Of a DNA stretch of 64,000 nucleotides, positions 63,603 through 64,000 are shown one piece after another. Below the pieces are notes generated by a model, which saw only the letters and a program-made list of their open reading frames with translations, had not been told where the DNA came from and made no database searches. Position numbers and translations under genes: made by a program. The stretch is from Aculops lycopersici (lineage: Eukaryota; Arthropoda; Arachnida; Trombidiformes; Eriophyidae), in the NCBI GenBank assembly GCA_015350385.1, contig WNKI01000002.1, positions 4,301,653 to 4,365,652 of the forward strand. Direction: 5' to 3'. Numbering within the stretch: position 1 is the first letter of the stretch; every line of letters starts with the position of its first letter.

Positions 63603-64000
63603 TCAGACTGAGTTCTCATATATCTCTTGCACTATTTGTGCTCGTTCAAATGGATTCTCCAAGGTGAAAACATACTGATTGTTTGGACCCTGCAACTTGT
63701 TCAGCTCGTTGCTCTTTTTACCCTTCCATTTGGGCAACAAGGCCATGATTTTGTTTCGCGTAAGTCCCTGAGATTGTTGATAGTTCCTGGCGATGCTCTC
63801 AACAGTTAGAATCTCGATGGCTTGAGTCATTTGAGCATCGCAAGAGGTGTAGAGGCAACCATTTTGTTCAATTAACAATTTGGCAATCCGGTTGCCCAAC
63901 TCCATCAATTCCTTGTCCTCGATCTTCACCTTGGGCGTCTGGGTTTGGGTTGAGCTAACGGACGAGATTGAGGCCGCACTCGATAACAAGGACACTAAAT
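63603..64000 (-). CDS. C-terminal part of a gene that continues beyond the right edge, unknown function
   Basis: On the minus strand the frame is open from the window end to the stop at 63603-63605 (about 131 residues), with no credible ATG near its start, so it is 5'-partial. A Ser/Thr-rich lead (SSVSSTQTQTP) is followed by a mostly helical segment (DKELMELGNRIAKLLIEQNG; QAIEILTVESIARNY; ENPFERAQIVQEIYEN) with two cysteines. No family is recognised. The internal Met (MELGNR) could start a shorter protein but is less likely. Confidence 0.6.
   Translation of the reverse strand, partial: LVSLLSSAASISSVSSTQTQTPKVKIEDKELMELGNRIAKLLIEQNGCLYTSCDAQMTQAIEILTVESIARNYQQSQGLTRNKIMALLPKWKGKKSNELNKLQGPNNQYVFTLENPFERAQIVQEIYENSV

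Overview
The window is nuclear DNA from an animal, most likely an arthropod. The genes are bilaterian and arthropod-type: a Stranded-at-second-like VWC/FN3 receptor, PAN+ZP apical matrix proteins, an ebi/TBL1-like WD40 protein, AP-4-type bHLH, E2F4/5-like, MARCH1/8-like, parcas/SH3BP5-like, Ebp1/PA2G4 and a Na+/K+-ATPase alpha-like pump. Most are single uninterrupted reading frames of up to ~1,280 codons, which means heavy intron loss. Some are packed tail to tail with very short 3' ends. This suggests an intron-poor acariform mite (an eriophyoid-like genome would fit), but that is inference from architecture and not a database match.

Layout. 1-5.1 kb: the 5' end of a secreted or membrane gene leaving the left edge, a possible first exon, and a large VWC/FN3/Thr-rich receptor, all on the minus strand. 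5.1-18.1 kb: 13 kb with no confident gene, rich in simple repeats, splice-donor-like sites and a recurring CAACARGTGG motif. It holds one signal-peptide ORF, one possible gene relic and a 20-N gap. 18.1-29.6 kb: MARCH-like ligase (-), E2F4/5-like (+), small secreted protein (+), AP-4-like bHLH (-), possible small protein (-), Cys-rich secreted peptide (+), TBL1/ebi (-). 29.6-31.5 kb: a cytosolic type II TGF-beta-receptor-like pseudokinase (-). 33.3-44.4 kb: a three-exon PAN+ZP protein (+) whose splice sites can be read directly. 47.4-50.6 kb: a second ZP-related membrane protein and a small membrane protein with a possible PLAT fold (+). 50.7-60 kb: PA2G4 (-), SH3BP5-like (+), Na/K-ATPase alpha-like (-), degenerate enolase-phosphatase E1 (+). 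60.3-63.3 kb: a highly repetitive Ser/Thr/Lys-rich protein gene with a clear TATA box and one frameshift. The 5'-partial gene at 63.6-64.0 kb (-) leaves the right edge.

Functionally this is a mixed set: epidermal/apical matrix and cuticle proteins, cell-cycle and transcription regulators, membrane trafficking/ubiquitin factors and ion transport. The most unusual items are two enzymes that have lost their catalytic residues (a type II receptor-like kinase and an enolase-phosphatase), a ~180-residue serine-rich insertion inside the nucleotide-binding domain of a P-type ATPase, a recently expanded repetitive gene, stop codons embedded in poly(A) signals, and a strongly over-represented 8-10 bp Scratch/Snail-like motif spread through coding and non-coding DNA on both strands.
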